Positions 1-8,954 are shown, numbered from the stretch's first letter. The stretch is DNA of 64,000 bases from Syntrophomonas sp. DTU019 (GCA_913757435.1 CAJYDM010000001.1:1054001-1118000), one strand, 5' to 3'. The notes: generated by a model not told the origin, from the letters alone. Numbers and translations are program-made.

Positions 1-536
1 GCGCCTACTTCAGAACCTGCCCCTGGTTCGGTCAGGCCCATGGTGCCGCCCCATTCGCCGGTGAACATTTTGGGCAGAAACATATCTTTCTGTTTCTGAG
101 TGCCATAGTCCTGAAGCACAGTGGTAGCGCCCTGGGTCAGACACCAGAACATTACGATGGCTGCGGAGGCAGCAGACTGCATCTCCAGAATGGGTGCATA
201 CCAGGACAGGGGTATCTTACCGTCGCCGCGGAATCCAAACTGGGGTCCCAATTCAGCTTCCATAACGGTTTTATAAACTGTCTTGAATACGTCGGGGGTT
301 ACAACGGCATGCTCGTTGCCACCCACAAAAGTAGCGCCGATTTCATCAGCTTCTTTGTTGGCCGGGCACATAACATCGCGGCACACTTTGAAGTTGACAT
401 CCAGGAAGCTGTCGATGTCATCGATCCCATAGTATTCATTGTAAGCGGGCAGGGATAAAAGCTTATCCATAGGCAGCCATTCTTTGATGACAAACTTAAT
501 GTCACGCATGTTCATTAAAAATTGATTGTGTGGCAA
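1..536 (-). CDS. Acyl-CoA dehydrogenase, long form (N-terminal part, cut by window edge)
   Basis: Flavoprotein that introduces the alpha-beta double bond into an acyl-CoA, the first oxidation of beta-oxidation. About 178 N-terminal residues are present; the gene runs off the left edge. The text GEWGGTMGLTEPGAGSE near the edge is the conserved flavin/substrate-loop signature of the family. The longer-than-usual N-terminal domain before it points to the roughly 600-residue class of acyl-CoA dehydrogenases rather than the 380-residue class. The start is taken as TTG at 536 because AAGGAGGG sits 7 bases upstream; the ATG codons at 515 and 509 lack such a site. It follows a thiolase by about 110 bases on the same strand, so it is probably the third gene of a crotonase-thiolase-dehydrogenase operon. 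Family call is firm; chain-length specificity is unknown. Confidence 0.9.
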   Translation of the reverse strand, partial: MPHNQFLMNMRDIKFVIKEWLPMDKLLSLPAYNEYYGIDDIDSFLDVNFKVCRDVMCPANKEADEIGATFVGGNEHAVVTPDVFKTVYKTVMEAELGPQFGFRGDGKIPLSWYAPILEMQSAASAAIVMFWCLTQGATTVLQDYGTQKQKDMFLPKMFTGEWGGTMGLTEPGAGSEVG

Positions 537-647
537 TACAATTCCCTCCTTCTAGTTGTCTGGTTACTATTTGTAGAAACACCTGTTTTGGCCGTAGCCA
601 AATCTGATATGTATCTGCCCGGCAGAGCCGGGCAGGCACAATTTCGA

Positions 648-1832
648 TTACATTTCCACGATCAGAGCAGTACCCATGCCGCCGCCGATGCACAGGGTGG
701 CCAGACCTTTCTTGGAGCCGCGTCTCTTCATCTCATAGAGCAGGGTGCAGAGAATACGGGCACCGGAAGAGCCGATCGGATGGCCGATGGCGATGGCGCC
801 GCCGTTGACATTGACTTTGTCCATCTTGTCGGCCCAGCCCAGGTCACGGCCTACAGCGATGGACTGAGCAGCAAACGCCTCGTTGGCTTCAATCAGATCG
901 ATGTCGTCGATGGTCAGGCCTGCTTTAGCCAGAGCTTTTTTAACCGCCGGTACCGGGCCTACGCCCATGATCTTCGGATCTACGCCGCCGGATGCATAGC
1001 TTACGATTTTGGCCATGGGGGTGATTCCCAGTTCAGCAGCTTTTTCAGCGGACATAACCACAACCGCTGCGGCTGCGTCATTGATACCGGAAGCATTGCC
1101 AGCGGTTACACTGCCGTCTTTCTTAAAGGCGGGTTTCAGTTTGGCCATTCCTTCTAGGGTGACGTTTTCTTTGATGAATTCGTCATTATCAAACACGGTG
1201 TCGCCCTTTTTGCCGGGGATAACTACCGGTACGATCTCATCTTTGAACTTGCCGGCTGCTCTAGCGGCGGCGGCGCGCTGCTGGCTGCGGAAGCCGAATT
1301 CATCCTGTTCTTCTCTGGTGATCCCATATAGTTCGTTGACGTTTTCAGCGGTGATACCCATGTGGTAGCCGTTGAATATGTCGGTCAAGCCGCCAAATAC
1401 CATTTCGTCGACCATCTGTCCGGGGCCCATTCTGTATCCCCAGCGGGCTTTGGGAAGCAGGTAGGGAGCGGCACTCATGTTCTCAACGCCACCAGCCAGA
1501 ACTATATCCACGTCGCCAGACTTGATCAACTGGGCAGCCAGGCTGACTGCTCTTAAGCCAGATCCGCAAACTTTGTTGATGGTGAAAGCGGTTACTTCTT
1601 TGGGGATTCCAGCGGCGATCATGCTCTGACGGGCGACGTTCTGGCCCAGACCGGCCTGCAGGACGCAGCCGAAAACGACTTCATCAACTTGCTCACCAGT
1701 GATGCCGGCTCTCTTCAGAGCTTCGGCCATGGCAATGGCGCCCAATTTAGCAGAACCTACATCTTTTAGGCTACCGCCAAAAGAACCTACGGGTGTACGG
1801 CATGCGCTTACGATTACGACTTCTTTAGACAT
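648..1832 (-). CDS. Acetyl-CoA acetyltransferase (thiolase)
   Basis: Catalyses CoA-dependent cleavage of 3-ketoacyl-CoA, or the reverse condensation of two acetyl-CoA, in the cytoplasm. The 394-residue length is standard. The catalytic residues are all visible: the nucleophilic Cys89 in NKVCGSG, His351 in [10 protein letters not shown] and Cys381 in CIGGGMG near the C-terminus, with the ANEAFAAQ motif between them. It lies between a crotonase and an acyl-CoA dehydrogenase on the same strand, so degradation of fatty acids is the likely main role. A second thiolase with a long N-terminal extension is encoded at 11847-13202, and the two may differ in chain length or direction. Confidence 0.95.
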   Translation of the reverse strand: MSKEVVIVSACRTPVGSFGGSLKDVGSAKLGAIAMAEALKRAGITGEQVDEVVFGCVLQAGLGQNVARQSMIAAGIPKEVTAFTINKVCGSGLRAVSLAAQLIKSGDVDIVLAGGVENMSAAPYLLPKARWGYRMGPGQMVDEMVFGGLTDIFNGYHMGITAENVNELYGITREEQDEFGFRSQQRAAAARAAGKFKDEIVPVVIPGKKGDTVFDNDEFIKENVTLEGMAKLKPAFKKDGSVTAGNASGINDAAAAVVVMSAEKAAELGITPMAKIVSYASGGVDPKIMGVGPVPAVKKALAKAGLTIDDIDLIEANEAFAAQSIAVGRDLGWADKMDKVNVNGGAIAIGHPIGSSGARILCTLLYEMKRRGSKKGLATLCIGGGMGTALIVEM

Positions 1833-1889
1833 TAAACAATTCCACCTCTCCTGTAAATTTTTAAGTAAAACAAAAAAGCCAACCTCACC

Positions 1890-2672
1890 CTATTTACCGG
1901 TGAAATTGGCGGCTCTTTTCTCTACAAATGCATTCATGCCTTCTTTTTGGTCTGCAGTGGCGAAGCACAGCCCAAATATGTCAGCTTCGAAAGCAATGGC
2001 GCGATCGATATCGGTCTGCATACCGCTATCGGCAGCAGCTTTGCAATAACGCACTGCTATCTGGCCTTTGCTGATAATGCGTTTGGCTATGTCTTTTACG
2101 GTCTGCATCAGCTCTTCAGCCGGCACCACCTGGTTGACCAGCCCGATGCGCAGCGCTTCATTGGCATCGATCACATCTGCGGTATAAAGCAGTTGTTTAG
2201 CCATACCGGGGCCGATTAAGCGCGGCAAACGCTGAGTCCCGCCGAATCCGGGAGTAATGCCCAGTCCGACTTCGGGTTGTCCAAATTTAGCCCGGAAAGA
2301 AGCGATGCGGAAATCGCATGCCATAGCCAGTTCGCAGCCACCACCCAGAGCGAATCCATTGACAGCAGCAATAACTGGTTTTTCCAACAATTCGATGCTG
2401 CGGAACACCTGATTGCCCAAGGCTGAGAATGCCCTGCTCTCAGAGGCATTCAATGGGGCCATGTAAGCAATGTCCGCACCGGCTACGAACGACTTGTCCC
2501 CCGCGCCAGTGATAATCAGGACATCAATATCAGCATCTACTGCTATTGCGGCGATCGCCTCTTTCAATTCCAACAATGTAGCAGCGTTCAAAGCATTCAA
2601 TGCTTTGGGTCTGTTAATGTACAGTATCGCAAGCCTGTCTTCCTTTTCTAATAGAATATTTTCGTACGCCAT
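1890..2672 (-). CDS. Enoyl-CoA hydratase (crotonase family)
   Basis: Hydrates trans-2-enoyl-CoA to 3-hydroxyacyl-CoA, the second step of beta-oxidation. From ATG 2672 the protein is 260 residues, the usual crotonase size. Both catalytic glutamates are present at the expected spacing: Glu114 in GGGCELAM and Glu134 in GQPEVGLG, and the oxyanion-hole segment SFVAGADI precedes them. A start further upstream would add 18 residues, but GGGGAGGT sits 4 bases before ATG 2672 and the sequence MAYENILLEK matches the family start. First gene of the minus-strand operon with thiolase and acyl-CoA dehydrogenase. Its paralogue at 14144-14926 is clearly similar. Confidence 0.93.
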   Translation of the reverse strand: MAYENILLEKEDRLAILYINRPKALNALNAATLLELKEAIAAIAVDADIDVLIITGAGDKSFVAGADIAYMAPLNASESRAFSALGNQVFRSIELLEKPVIAAVNGFALGGGCELAMACDFRIASFRAKFGQPEVGLGITPGFGGTQRLPRLIGPGMAKQLLYTADVIDANEALRIGLVNQVVPAEELMQTVKDIAKRIISKGQIAVRYCKAAADSGMQTDIDRAIAFEADIFGLCFATADQKEGMNAFVEKRAANFTGK

Positions 2673-3209
2673 AAGATACCTCCCCTTCGTGACTTTCCAG
2701 TGGCTTTCCACTTGGAGCTGCTCCATCCCCCCTCCAACATAAAAGTCAAAATACAGAGATACAGAGAGTCTCTTCCACTAAACATATTGCAGGATTGGTC
2801 AGAGGCTCACAAGTTTGTTATCTAGCGGCGAATACCTGCAAGCTCGTCCGGATCATACTCCCGAACCATATCTCAATGAACCAATCCAAATTTAGGGCCA
2901 AAAAACCTACTCCAAAATACCTGACGGACACAGGCTCAGAAAAAATCTATATAATTAGCTGTGCTTGGACATGATGAAGACAATAACTATACTCTTTTCC
3001 TGGGGCTTTGTTGGGGTATTCTCTCTCTACAATGATATTAAATAATGCTATGAAATAATAATCTCTATGTCTTATGCGGGTTCTCATAATTTGATTTACA
3101 CCATACAACAATTATATTACAAACTATATTATATATGATATAACAGGTATAACATTTTTGGAAGGCAATAACTGGATTATACTGTAAATTCCTTAAAGGA
3201 GAACTTGTT
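2673..3209. other. Divergent intergenic region
   Basis: About 540 bases between the minus-strand beta-oxidation operon and the plus-strand rhomboid gene, so both promoters should lie here. The right half (about 2940-3180) is strongly AT-rich. I found no clear sigma-54 element of the GG-N10-GC type on the minus strand and no copy of the GTTGC-N6-GCAAC motif seen near the second beta-oxidation operon. No confident RNA gene or protein gene was seen. Confidence 0.4.
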
Positions 3210-3887
3210 ATGTTTCCTCTGCGTGACAGCACCCCGAGCAGTCGTTTCCCAGTTGTTACAGTCAGTATCATCATATTGAATCTGCTGGTTTTCTACTTCG
3301 AGAGTGGCCTTTCCGAACTGGAACTGAACGCTTTGATTTATCATCTCGGACTGGTACCCGCCTATGTACAACACGCACCTTCTGATCTCTCAGTATATAT
3401 TCCATTCGCAACCTCAATGTTCCTGCATGGAAGTTGGATGCATGTTATTGGAAATATGTGGATGTTGTGGCTGTTTGGAGATAATGTTGAAGATTGCATG
3501 GGGCGTTTTAAGTACCTTTTGTTCTACTTGAGCACCGGGGTGATTGCAGCCTTGGCGCATTTTTATACTGATCCGCAATCAACCATGCCCGTGGTGGGGG
3601 CCTCGGGCGCGGTGGCAGGCATTATGGGGGCTTATTTCCTGATGTTCAAGAAAGCCCGGGTTTTGACTTTCATTTTCCCCATCTTCTTAATCACCATACC
3701 AGCCTGGTTTTTCCTGGGGGTATGGGCGGTTACCCAGCTGTGGAGCGGAGCAACCGCTTTAATGCACAACACCGGTAATAGCGCCCAGATAGCATTCTGG
3801 GCGCATGTGGGCGGTTTCGCTGCCGGGATGGTTTTGTACCGCATTTTTCTCCAACCCGGCGCCCGGCAGAAGTTGGCCGACCATTAA
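3210..3887 (+). CDS. Rhomboid family intramembrane serine protease
   Basis: Integral membrane protease that cleaves transmembrane substrates. The 225-residue protein has about six hydrophobic segments. The catalytic dyad is visible: Ser132 in GASGAVAG and His199 in AHVGGFAAG. The His78/Asn82 pair in HVIGNMWMLW is the oxyanion-side motif of the family. ATG 3210 follows AAAGGAG. Its last bases overlap the end of the convergent gene 3884-5062 by 4 bases, so the two genes share a 3' end and cannot have a separate terminator between them. Substrate is not evident. Confidence 0.93.
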   Translation: MFPLRDSTPSSRFPVVTVSIIILNLLVFYFESGLSELELNALIYHLGLVPAYVQHAPSDLSVYIPFATSMFLHGSWMHVIGNMWMLWLFGDNVEDCMGRFKYLLFYLSTGVIAALAHFYTDPQSTMPVVGASGAVAGIMGAYFLMFKKARVLTFIFPIFLITIPAWFFLGVWAVTQLWSGATALMHNTGNSAQIAFWAHVGGFAAGMVLYRIFLQPGARQKLADH

Positions 3888-5062
3888 GCGTGGGCCTTAT
3901 CCAGGCTTTCTTGTTTCTTGCTCAAGAGACGGTCGATATGCTCATTGGCAAAGCGCAGACCTTCATCGCTGCTCTGCAGAAAGTAGATAGTATTCTCGAT
4001 CCTTTCCTGGCTGGCTTTGATTTCATGCCAGTGTTTCTCTTCTTCAAATAGGTTCATGCAGTCCTGCAGATCATCGGCCCGGCCGGTCTCAAGATACTGT
4101 TTGAAGGTGGTCAGGGTTTTGTGGTCCTGATAAGAACCATGTACCGGGGAACGGGATATCACTGAGTTGTAGAAAGCCAGCATCTGCCGAGTATTGCCCA
4201 GCTTGGATTCAGCCTCACTGATCTCCTGCAGGCAGGTATCGCGGAAGTCATCTCCGCACTGCAGCCATTTTTCCAGGGTGTCTTTGTAGCGCTCACAGGC
4301 CTTTTCATATTCGCGGTAGCGCAACAGATATATTTTCATGTGATGGTTGTACTTAATGCACTCCTCCTGGTATTTCTTGCTGGAGCGCTTCAGAATATTC
4401 TGTAGGGGAATTAAGCTATCCCGGTTGGTCTCAGGCTTAGCTGGTTTGTCCGGTATATTATCCGGTTCTGGCGGCAGGACATCCTCCCGGGATATGATAG
4501 CCTGACGCTGTTCAATCAGTTTCTGCAGGTAGTGCTGGTGGCGGTTCAGCTTTTCGATTTCCTGCAGACTCAAGAGGCACATATCTATGTCACGCAGCAA
4601 TTCCTCCCGCCCCTTGGCGCCCTTTTTTTCTTTTTTCTTAGGCTTCAAGTACAGGCTGACCTCCTCCAGCATAGGAGGAGTCTCGTGCAAAGCCGTGATG
4701 GCGGCAAAGTCCTGCACCATCAACATCTGGCTGCTGTCAGGTTTGTCTTTGCAGAAATAGAAGCGGGTATTGGTAGCCGGGAAGTAATAGGGGCCAATGG
4801 TATTCAGGTATTCGTTGCCGGCTAGTATCTCCACCCCCTCAGCAGCCTCCAGGAAGCTTTCCCACAGGTCCAACCATAGCTTGCAGGGAGTGCGTCCCCT
4901 GGGCCCGTTCTTGGCCAAATCTCGGGTCTGCTGGTAAACATCCAGGGTTATTCTGAGGTGTGAGTCATAATAGTAATACAGCACATCCTGCGGTGGATAT
5001 TGTATTATTAAAGATAGGTCCAGATAATGCACATCATCTTTGTGCAGAAAAGTAAAAAACAT
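3884..5062 (-). CDS. Unrecognised coiled-coil-rich cytoplasmic protein
   Basis: I do not recognise this 392-residue protein. It has no signal peptide or membrane segment. The first 140 residues look globular and aromatic-rich (YYYY, FYF, WLDLWESF). A lysine-rich linker (KPKKKEKKG) follows near residue 145, then long charged helices with heptad-like patterns up to the C-terminus, broken by a proline-rich stretch (PPEPDNIPDKPAKPE) near residue 200. ATG 5062 is preferred over ATG 5068 because AAGGGGG lies 8 bases before it but only 2 before the other. Convergent with, and overlapping, the rhomboid gene. Length and composition suggest a scaffold or sporulation-type structural protein, but that is a guess. 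Confidence 0.75.
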   Translation of the reverse strand: MFFTFLHKDDVHYLDLSLIIQYPPQDVLYYYYDSHLRITLDVYQQTRDLAKNGPRGRTPCKLWLDLWESFLEAAEGVEILAGNEYLNTIGPYYFPATNTRFYFCKDKPDSSQMLMVQDFAAITALHETPPMLEEVSLYLKPKKKEKKGAKGREELLRDIDMCLLSLQEIEKLNRHQHYLQKLIEQRQAIISREDVLPPEPDNIPDKPAKPETNRDSLIPLQNILKRSSKKYQEECIKYNHHMKIYLLRYREYEKACERYKDTLEKWLQCGDDFRDTCLQEISEAESKLGNTRQMLAFYNSVISRSPVHGSYQDHKTLTTFKQYLETGRADDLQDCMNLFEEEKHWHEIKASQERIENTIYFLQSSDEGLRFANEHIDRLLSKKQESLDKAHA

Positions 5063-5194
5063 AACCATAACCCCCTTTAGATTCTGTTATCAATTTCTAT
5101 ATATTTACATTTATTCCTGCTTTAAGGGAATAATTATTTAACATCAATATCTTACATAAAATCAACAAAATTTAGAGTAATGGGGTGAAAAAGT

Positions 5195-5506
5195 ATGAAT
5201 AAAGGCAAAGCAGGTCTGCCCTGGTTTGTGGAAAATATGCAGCTGCATGACGCCGAACTGTATCGCCTGTCGGCGGACAGTGTGCATACCGCTATGGCGC
5301 CGGGCGCCCTTGATGCTAAGACCAAGATACTGATAGTACTGGCTTTGGACGCTTTGAAGGGGGCTGCTCAAGGAGTGCAGGTGGTTGCGGCGCAGGCCCG
5401 GGCTGCCGGGGCCACCGAGGCGGAAATAAAGGAAACGCTTCGCCTGGCCTATTATGTCAGCTCCATGGATGTGGTCAAGACGGCTCTCAAGGCTTTTGAG
5501 GAATGA
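5195..5506 (+). CDS. Carboxymuconolactone decarboxylase/AhpD-like protein lacking the redox cysteines
   Basis: A 103-residue all-helical protein with the AhpD/CMD fold signature: ALDAKTKILIVLALDA, then ARAAGATEAEIKETL. In redox-active members a CxxC pair and a histidine sit between these segments; here that stretch reads AAQGVQVVAAQ with no cysteine or histidine. It is therefore unlikely to be a peroxide-linked disulfide reductase and may bind a ligand or act in another reaction. GGGGTGAAAAAGT precedes the ATG. A HAD-family hydrolase starts 24 bases downstream, so the two are probably co-transcribed. Confidence 0.85.
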   Translation: MNKGKAGLPWFVENMQLHDAELYRLSADSVHTAMAPGALDAKTKILIVLALDALKGAAQGVQVVAAQARAAGATEAEIKETLRLAYYVSSMDVVKTALKAFEE

Positions 5507-5530
5507 AATACTATTGATTGAGGAGTGTTC

Positions 5531-6244
5531 ATGTTTAAGGCAGTTTTATTCGACCTGGATGGCACCTTATTAGACATTGATATGAATGTGTTTTTGGAGC
5601 ACTATTTCCATACCATGGCGGAAATGGCCGCTCAGTCAGGATTTCAACAGCACCGCCAGCTGGTTGAACAGGTATTTCAATCGACCGGCGTGATGATCGC
5701 CGACCGTGACCCAACATCCACCAACCAGGATATCTTTATGAATGATTTCTTCAGTCGTTGGCCGTATCAGAGGCATGAATTTGAGCCGTTTTTTGAGCAT
5801 TTTTACCGTGAAGGCTTTCCGCGCCTGAGCCGTTTATGCCGTCCCATACCAGGAGTACCTGAGCTTATCAAGGGTATGGCCAACAAAGGCATCCAGATGG
5901 TCGTGGCCACCAATGCGGTTTTTCCCCTGACCGCGCTCCAGCAGCGTCTGCAATGGGCTGGCCTGGAGGCAGATGTCTTCGACCTGATCACATCCTATGA
6001 AGTAATGCACTTCTGTAAACCCCATTTGGAATACTACCAGGAGATATGCGAAAAGCTTCAGTTAAAACCCCAGGATTGTTTGATGGTGGGCAATGATGTG
6101 GGAGAGGATATGGTGGCTGAAAAGCTGGGTATGAAAACCTTCCTGGTGGAGGATTATGTAATCGATCCCGGCCATACTGATATCAGACCTACCTGGAGGG
6201 GCACTATGCGAGAATTTTTGGCCTTTGCATCCAAAAATTTATAG
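5531..6244 (+). CDS. HAD-superfamily hydrolase (phosphatase-like)
   Basis: Probable small-molecule phosphatase of the haloacid dehalogenase superfamily, 237 residues. Motif I is FDLDGTLLD at the N-terminus with the nucleophile and acid aspartates. Motif II is the Thr in VVATNA, motif III the Lys in HFCKPH, and motif IV the acidic pair in VGNDVGEDM. The stretch between motifs I and II is long enough for a helical cap. ATG 5531 is chosen over the in-frame GTG 5525 because AGGAG at 5521 gives proper spacing only to the ATG. It lies between an AhpD-like gene and a spore-protein gene; substrate cannot be told. Confidence 0.88.
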   Translation: MFKAVLFDLDGTLLDIDMNVFLEHYFHTMAEMAAQSGFQQHRQLVEQVFQSTGVMIADRDPTSTNQDIFMNDFFSRWPYQRHEFEPFFEHFYREGFPRLSRLCRPIPGVPELIKGMANKGIQMVVATNAVFPLTALQQRLQWAGLEADVFDLITSYEVMHFCKPHLEYYQEICEKLQLKPQDCLMVGNDVGEDMVAEKLGMKTFLVEDYVIDPGHTDIRPTWRGTMREFLAFASKNL

Positions 6245-6298
6245 TATTGCAATGTCACCCTGAACCGTGCTGGGGTAAATATTAAGGAGGAATGCACT

Positions 6299-6484
6299 AT
6301 GGCTGCCAAGAATAAGAAAACCAAGGTGTTGACTGAAAAGGACTTGCTCAAAATCGAGATCGCTAAAGAGATGGGGATCTGGGAGCAAGTGCAGAATGAA
6401 GGTTGGGAATCCCTTAGCAATGCCGTTTGCGGAAAAGTGGGCGGGTTGATGAGCAAAAGACTTAGAAATGGGATCCGGCCCTAG
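6299..6484 (+). CDS. Small acid-soluble spore protein, alpha/beta type
   Basis: A 61-residue basic protein that should coat spore DNA and protect it in the dormant spore. The sequence KIEIAKEMGIWEQV contains the EIA-E-G element where the GPR protease cuts during germination, and GKVGGLMSKRL matches the DNA-binding C-terminal helix of alpha/beta SASPs. The central part (NEGWESLSNAVCG) resembles the SspF-like branch more than SspA/B. AAGGAGG lies 9 bases before the ATG. Its presence marks the organism as an endospore former. Expression by the forespore sigma factor is expected, but I could not assign a promoter. Confidence 0.85.
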   Translation: MAAKNKKTKVLTEKDLLKIEIAKEMGIWEQVQNEGWESLSNAVCGKVGGLMSKRLRNGIRP

Positions 6485-6546
6485 CTCAAGCCCTTGCTGA
6501 AATAACCCCTGGCTGTAATAAGTCTTACTGCGACCGAGGTAACAGT

Positions 6547-8667
6547 ATGAAAATCCAAGAAATAATGACCGGGGATCCTATCGTATTAAGGCCTGAACAA
6601 TCCTTAACCGAGGTCCTGAGAATATTCATCGACAATAAGATCGACGGTGCACCGGTGGTAGACGAGAGCGATCATTTGATCGGGCTTTTTACCAAAAGCC
6701 ATATTTATCGGGCGGCGCTCCACCATCTTGATGAGAATGTGACAGTAGGATCCTTGATGACCCGGGATGTATATGTCGGTCAGCCCGAGGATGATTTTGA
6801 AAAGGTAGTCACCCCTATGGTGCCGCGTCTGCCGGTGGTAGATGCCAACAACAAGGTAGTCGGCATTTTGACCAGAGGGGATATTGCCAACGCCTTTTTC
6901 AATTCCTATCAGAATATCTCGCGTGAACTGGACGTTATCATCGATTCAACGCACAATGCTATCGTATCTATAGATGAAAATGGCAAAATAAAAGTCTTTA
7001 ACCGGTCTGCCGAAGTAGCCCTGGGTATGAATGCCCGGGAAGTCATAGGCCGGTCTGTCATGGAGATAATTCCCAACAGCGGCCTGCTGAATGTGATGAA
7101 AAATGGGCAGGTAGAATTGCTGCGGAAGATCACCATAAATGGCAGGGAATTCATCTCCAACCGTTCGCCGATAGTCAAGGACGGCAAGTCCATCGGGGCA
7201 GTGGCCGTCATGCACGATATATCCGAAATTGAAAAGATATCCCGGGAACTGCAGGTGGTGCGAGAGCTGAATGAGGAACTCGACGCCATTATCGAGTCTT
7301 CTTTCGATGGCTTGTACATCACCGACGGTAACGGCATAACCTTGCGTCTTAATAAGGCCTTCCAGATGATCAGCGGTGTCAAGCCTGATGAATTCATCCA
7401 CCGCAGTGTGGAGGATATCGAAGCAGAAGGAGTGGTGAACCAATCGGTGACCAAGCTGGTCCTGGAAAGGCGTGAATCGGTAACCATCAATCAACAATAT
7501 AAAACTGGCCGAACCGCACTGACCACGGGTAGCCCGGTTTTTGACAAAGACGGCAAACTCTTTAGGGTAGTCTGCAACGTGCGCGACATCACTGAATTGA
7601 ATATGCTCAAACAGAGATTGGAACAGGTACAGGGGCTGTCAGAGCTTTATGCCAGTGAACTGAGCAGTCTGCGCATCAAATATGCCAGTCCGCTGCGCCT
7701 GGTTGCCAACTCCGTCCCTATGCGCAAGATGCTGGAGATGGTCTTTCGGGTCGCCCAGGTGGAATCGACCATACTCATAACTGGCGAATCGGGTACCGGC
7801 AAGGAGCTCATAGCCGAAATCATTCATGAGAACAGCCCCTGCCGCACCGGGCCTTATCTTAAATTGAATTGCGGGGCAATTCCCGAGCACCTTCTGGAAT
7901 CGGAGTTGTTCGGCTATGAAGGCGGTGCATTTACCGGAGCCAGAAAGGAAGGTAAACCAGGATATTTTGAACTGGCTGATGGTGGAACGCTGTTTTTGGA
8001 TGAAATCGCCGAACTCCCTCTAGGTCTGCAGGTCAAGCTGCTGCGTGTCTTGCAGAGCAAGGAGATCACCCGGGTGGGCGGAACTACCCCCTTTAGCGTA
8101 GATGTGCGCATTATCGCCGCCACCAACCGGGACTTGATGGAATTGGTCAAAAGCAAGTTGTTCAGGGGTGACCTGTACTACCGGCTCAATGTACTGCCTA
8201 TCAACGTGCCTCCGCTGCGGGAGCGCAAGGACGATATCCCCAACCTGGTAGCCTATTTTATGAAAGTATTCAATGAAAAGTATCAGCTCGCCAAAAGAGT
8301 GTCTCCCGAAGTCATAGATATATTCATGGAGCACAATTGGCCCGGCAATGTGCGCGAGCTGGAGAACCTTATTGAACGCCTGGTGGTTATCACCGCAGGC
8401 GATATGATTACCACGGCCGACATGCCTGCTCACCTATTTCCGGAGTCCATAACAGATAAGGACACGGAGGCTCCGGCGGTATCTGTCTCCGCTATTATTC
8501 CTTTTAAAGATGCCGTTGAGAGTGTGGAAAGACAGATACTGGAACAAGCCTACGAGAAATTCAGCAGTGCCAGGCAAATAGCCCGGGAGTTGCAGGTGGA
8601 CGTATCAACCATTGTTCGCAAGGCTGCCAAATACGGTATCTCAACTCATAATAATGGAAGACCATAG
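6547..8667 (+). CDS. Sigma-54-dependent activator, CBS-CBS-PAS-PAS-AAA+-HTH (copy 1)
   Basis: Enhancer-binding protein of 706 residues that should remodel sigma-54 RNA polymerase. In order: two CBS domains (about 1-120), which in other proteins bind adenine nucleotides; two PAS domains (about 125-235 and 245-360), each with the ELD-IID/IIESS start; the AAA+ module with Walker A GESGTGKE near residue 413, the sigma-54 contact loop GAFTGA at 460-465, Walker B TLFLDEIAE, and the LNVLPINVPPLRERKDDI signature; and a C-terminal helix-turn-helix (ARQIARELQVDVSTIVRKAAKYGI region). No receiver domain is present, so sensing is internal. GAGGT precedes the ATG. The next gene is a close paralogue with nearly the same DNA-binding helices. 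Confidence 0.95.
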   Translation: MKIQEIMTGDPIVLRPEQSLTEVLRIFIDNKIDGAPVVDESDHLIGLFTKSHIYRAALHHLDENVTVGSLMTRDVYVGQPEDDFEKVVTPMVPRLPVVDANNKVVGILTRGDIANAFFNSYQNISRELDVIIDSTHNAIVSIDENGKIKVFNRSAEVALGMNAREVIGRSVMEIIPNSGLLNVMKNGQVELLRKITINGREFISNRSPIVKDGKSIGAVAVMHDISEIEKISRELQVVRELNEELDAIIESSFDGLYITDGNGITLRLNKAFQMISGVKPDEFIHRSVEDIEAEGVVNQSVTKLVLERRESVTINQQYKTGRTALTTGSPVFDKDGKLFRVVCNVRDITELNMLKQRLEQVQGLSELYASELSSLRIKYASPLRLVANSVPMRKMLEMVFRVAQVESTILITGESGTGKELIAEIIHENSPCRTGPYLKLNCGAIPEHLLESELFGYEGGAFTGARKEGKPGYFELADGGTLFLDEIAELPLGLQVKLLRVLQSKEITRVGGTTPFSVDVRIIAATNRDLMELVKSKLFRGDLYYRLNVLPINVPPLRERKDDIPNLVAYFMKVFNEKYQLAKRVSPEVIDIFMEHNWPGNVRELENLIERLVVITAGDMITTADMPAHLFPESITDKDTEAPAVSVSAIIPFKDAVESVERQILEQAYEKFSSARQIARELQVDVSTIVRKAAKYGISTHNNGRP

Positions 8668-8668
8668 T

Positions 8669-8705
8669 GTTGCGTCGGCGCAACTAGCAGTTGCTTCAAT
8701 GCAAC
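8669..8705. promoter_or_regulatory. Paired candidate activator-binding sites (GTTGC-N6-GCAAC twice)
   Basis: Two 16-base inverted repeats at 8669-8684 (GTTGC GTCGGC GCAAC) and 8690-8705 (GTTGC TTCAAT GCAAC). Their starts are 21 bases apart, two helical turns, so dimers would bind on one DNA face. They lie directly after copy 1 and about 240-270 bases upstream of the candidate sigma-54 promoter for copy 2, a normal enhancer distance. The same motif occurs at 8833-8848, 11146-11161 and 11307-11322. That the flanking regulators bind it is inference. Confidence 0.7.
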
Positions 8706-8815
8706 AATGTCGAAACATGATCGAAATTAACGAAGCTCTGTTGTTTTACTCACTGAATAACAGCGCATTTTATAGTTCTGCCTGGTTTGAAAAGATGATT
8801 CCCGGTTGAGATGGG

Positions 8816-8865
8816 CAAACCGAAAACCCGGTGTTGCATTTATGCAACACCGGGTTTTCGGTTTG
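8816..8865. repeat. Perfect 24-bp inverted repeat containing an activator-site core
   Basis: Arms 8816-8839 and 8842-8865 are exact complements around a TT centre. The middle is a third GTTGC-N6-GCAAC site (8833-8848), about 100 bases upstream of the candidate -24/-12 element at 8939. As RNA it would form a very stable hairpin and could terminate transcription from copy 1, though no long T-tract follows. It may serve both as terminator and as enhancer site. Confidence 0.65.
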
Positions 8866-8938
8866 GATATGGAATGCCATAGTTGGCATGCCATGAACTG
8901 TCTTGCTCAGGGCACTCAGTATAGCAGCCCCAATCATG

Positions 8939-8954
8939 CGGTATGCATCTTGCA
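8939..8954 (+). promoter_or_regulatory. Possible sigma-54 promoter for the second activator gene
   Basis: GG at 8940-8941 and GC at 8952-8953 are separated by exactly 10 bases, and the -12 element reads TTGCA. The -24 element (CGGTAT) is a weak match to TGGCAC. It is 52 bases upstream of the TTG start at 9006 and downstream of three GTTGC-N6-GCAAC sites, which is why I report it despite the weak -24 box. Confidence 0.45.

Noticed and set aside
2832-2880. 15-codon minus-strand frame as a leader peptide for the crotonase operon
   Set aside because: No convincing ribosome site, no run of a regulated amino acid, and no attenuator hairpin next to it.
6909-7497. Two long minus-strand frames
   Set aside because: Both are shadows of the PAS region of the first sigma-54 regulator.
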